This document shows positions 63,234 to 64,000 of a DNA stretch of 64,000 bases, in pieces; the stretch's first letter is position 1; every line of letters starts with the position of its first letter. The notes beneath the pieces were generated by a model. The model did not search any database and was not told the DNA's origin. It worked only from the letters and a program-made list of their open reading frames with translations. The DNA is from Anaerosporobacter faecicola (GTDB lineage Bacteria > Bacillota > Clostridia > Lachnospirales > Lachnospiraceae). Where the stretch lies: positions 62,001 to 126,000 of the forward strand of contig NZ_JAAQRO010000036.1 of assembly GCF_012070565.1 (NCBI RefSeq), given 5' to 3'. The translations under genes and the position numbers were made by a program.

Positions 63234-63607
63234 CGGGCGGTCAGTTGGGCGAAGTTTTTTTTAGATTCCACTTCCGTCTGCACATTCAGACCCCAGAGTT
63301 CAATGATGGAAGGCAGTACCTGGTAAATAGAAAAGGTATTGAATTCATCAAGCCACTCTTCCGGGGTGTCCGGGATATTCGGGTCTGCGTGTTTGGCCAT
63401 TACATAGGCAATGTTCTCAAACATCTCAAGGGAGAACAAATCAAGATTTGAGTTCTCCTCATCCCCTTCTCCCACAGCCTTCTCCAAGGAACGAAGGTCT
63501 TTATAAATGTCCCTGTTAAATTTAATTCTGTAAATTCTTGGGATGGCTGCAGATGCCTTGAAAGGCACCTGCTTACCATCGATTTCTACTTTCTTTACAA
63601 TACTCAT
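63230..63607 (-). CDS. Phage tail-assembly chaperone
   Basis: 125 aa, starting at ATG behind GTGAGG and overlapping the major tail gene stop by ATGA. Reads KKVEIDGKQVPFKASAAIPRIYRIKFNRDIYKDLRSLEKAV, ENIAYVMAKHADPNIPDTPEEWLDEFNTFSIYQVLPSIIELWGLN, ending VESKKNFAQLTAR. Helical proteins with this KASAAxPRxYR and WLxxF pattern are the gpG-like chaperones encoded between major tail and tape-measure genes in Firmicutes siphophages. A slippery heptamer lies near the stop codon. Confidence 0.85.
   Translation of the reverse strand: MSIVKKVEIDGKQVPFKASAAIPRIYRIKFNRDIYKDLRSLEKAVGEGDEENSNLDLFSLEMFENIAYVMAKHADPNIPDTPEEWLDEFNTFSIYQVLPSIIELWGLNVQTEVESKKNFAQLTAR
63254..63260 (-). promoter_or_regulatory. 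Probable -1 ribosomal frameshift site
   Basis: On the minus strand the heptamer A AAA AAC (within a run of eight A) is in the chaperone frame as AAA AAC. A -1 slip lets the ribosome continue past the chaperone stop and read through to 63066. A AAA AAC is a classic slippery site, and it lies at the expected place in a tail-assembly chaperone gene. Confidence 0.75.
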
Positions 63608-64000
63608 GATTCTGCCTCACTTTCTGTATTTGTTGTGGTGGATGTCATATAAACTGCTTTATACCAATCCTGGTAAACAGCGTCAGTAGTGTCATCCCCG
63701 GTCTTTGCCTTTACAAAACCGTTTGCAAGCGGTGTTGCCTTAAGGGAAAGTGTCTCTGTCTGCACTTCGATTTCATCCTCATTTGTCTGGGATTCGATGG
63801 AAGGACGGCTTGCAGCACACTTGTAAAGGACATGACGGATTTTCTTGATATCCCCGTCAAATTCAAACAGGAGTGCAAAATTGGCAGTTTCCACATTTGC
63901 ATTCTCCACAAGTACCTTGTTGTCATCCAGCTGTTCCTTCAGTACATCCACACGGAAGGACTCCGGCACCATTGCAATCTCAAGGTCACCTTCATAACCC
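63604..64000 (-). CDS. Phage major tail protein (partial, 5' end outside window)
   Basis: The frame is open from the window edge: GYEGDLEIAMVPESFRVDVL..; the ATG at 63972 is internal. About 132 residues are visible, with the beta-rich core LVENANVETANFALLFEFDGDIKKIRHVLYKC, a loop with ASRPSIESQTNEDEIEVQTETLSLKATPL and a low-complexity Thr/Ser/Glu tail (MTSTTTNTESEAES). These match the phi13-type major tail tube family. It overlaps the chaperone start by 4 bases. Confidence 0.82.
   Translation of the reverse strand, partial: GYEGDLEIAMVPESFRVDVLKEQLDDNKVLVENANVETANFALLFEFDGDIKKIRHVLYKCAASRPSIESQTNEDEIEVQTETLSLKATPLANGFVKAKTGDDTTDAVYQDWYKAVYMTSTTTNTESEAES

Overview
The window looks like the chromosome of a low-GC Gram-positive anaerobe of the Clostridia, most plausibly Lachnospiraceae. 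The support is strong AGGAGG-type ribosome sites, AT-rich intergenic DNA, lipoprotein-anchored ABC sugar importers paired with cytoplasmic glycosidases, a cobalamin riboswitch, and prophage and recombinase families typical of that group. Almost everything is read from the minus strand. The species cannot be fixed from the sequence alone.

Positions 1-28300 are a plant-polysaccharide region. After the end of a two-component system (1-881) come a TIM-barrel sugar isomerase, a ThuA-like protein and an AraC regulator divergent from a GH2 beta-galactosidase. An SOS-boxed Y-family polymerase with a YolD partner follows. Then come two ABC-importer loci. Locus A (9172-17441) has an AraC regulator, two permeases, a binding lipoprotein, a GH105 unsaturated rhamnogalacturonyl hydrolase and a GH112 beta-galactoside phosphorylase. 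Locus B (17597-28330) has two permeases, a binding lipoprotein, LacI, GH53 endo-galactanase, GH42 and GH35. None of the glycosidases has a signal peptide. Together they read as import and cytoplasmic breakdown of rhamnogalacturonan-I fragments and their beta-1,4-galactan side chains. In that setting the GH112 enzyme is most simply a galactosyl-rhamnose phosphorylase.

Positions 28400-41800 are housekeeping and transport: a TetR/membrane-protein pair, a riboswitch-controlled cobalamin ABC importer, an ABC exporter and ECF sigma operon, a GH125 alpha-mannosidase, tRNA-Ser(CGA), holA and a chemotaxis receptor.

At about 42100 the chromosome is interrupted. A comEC 3' remnant (41967-42108) abuts foreign DNA that continues past the window end. 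The first 5.5 kb (42140-47620) is a resistance island: an RlmA-type 23S rRNA methyltransferase, a mef macrolide efflux gene, a stump of msr(D), tnpV and lnu(C). Both mef and the methyltransferase are preceded by 8-codon leader ORFs (MTASMRLR and MTAYMRLR) and alternative hairpins, the hallmark of macrolide-sensing attenuation.

Next are two tandem large serine recombinases with two small accessory genes, then a siphophage-type prophage read right to left: major tail protein, tail-assembly chaperone with a -1 slippery site, tape measure, distal tail, tail-tip and fibre proteins, holin(s) and endolysin. A flavodoxin-like FMN reductase with its own promoter and two terminators sits as a 'moron' between chaperone and tape measure.
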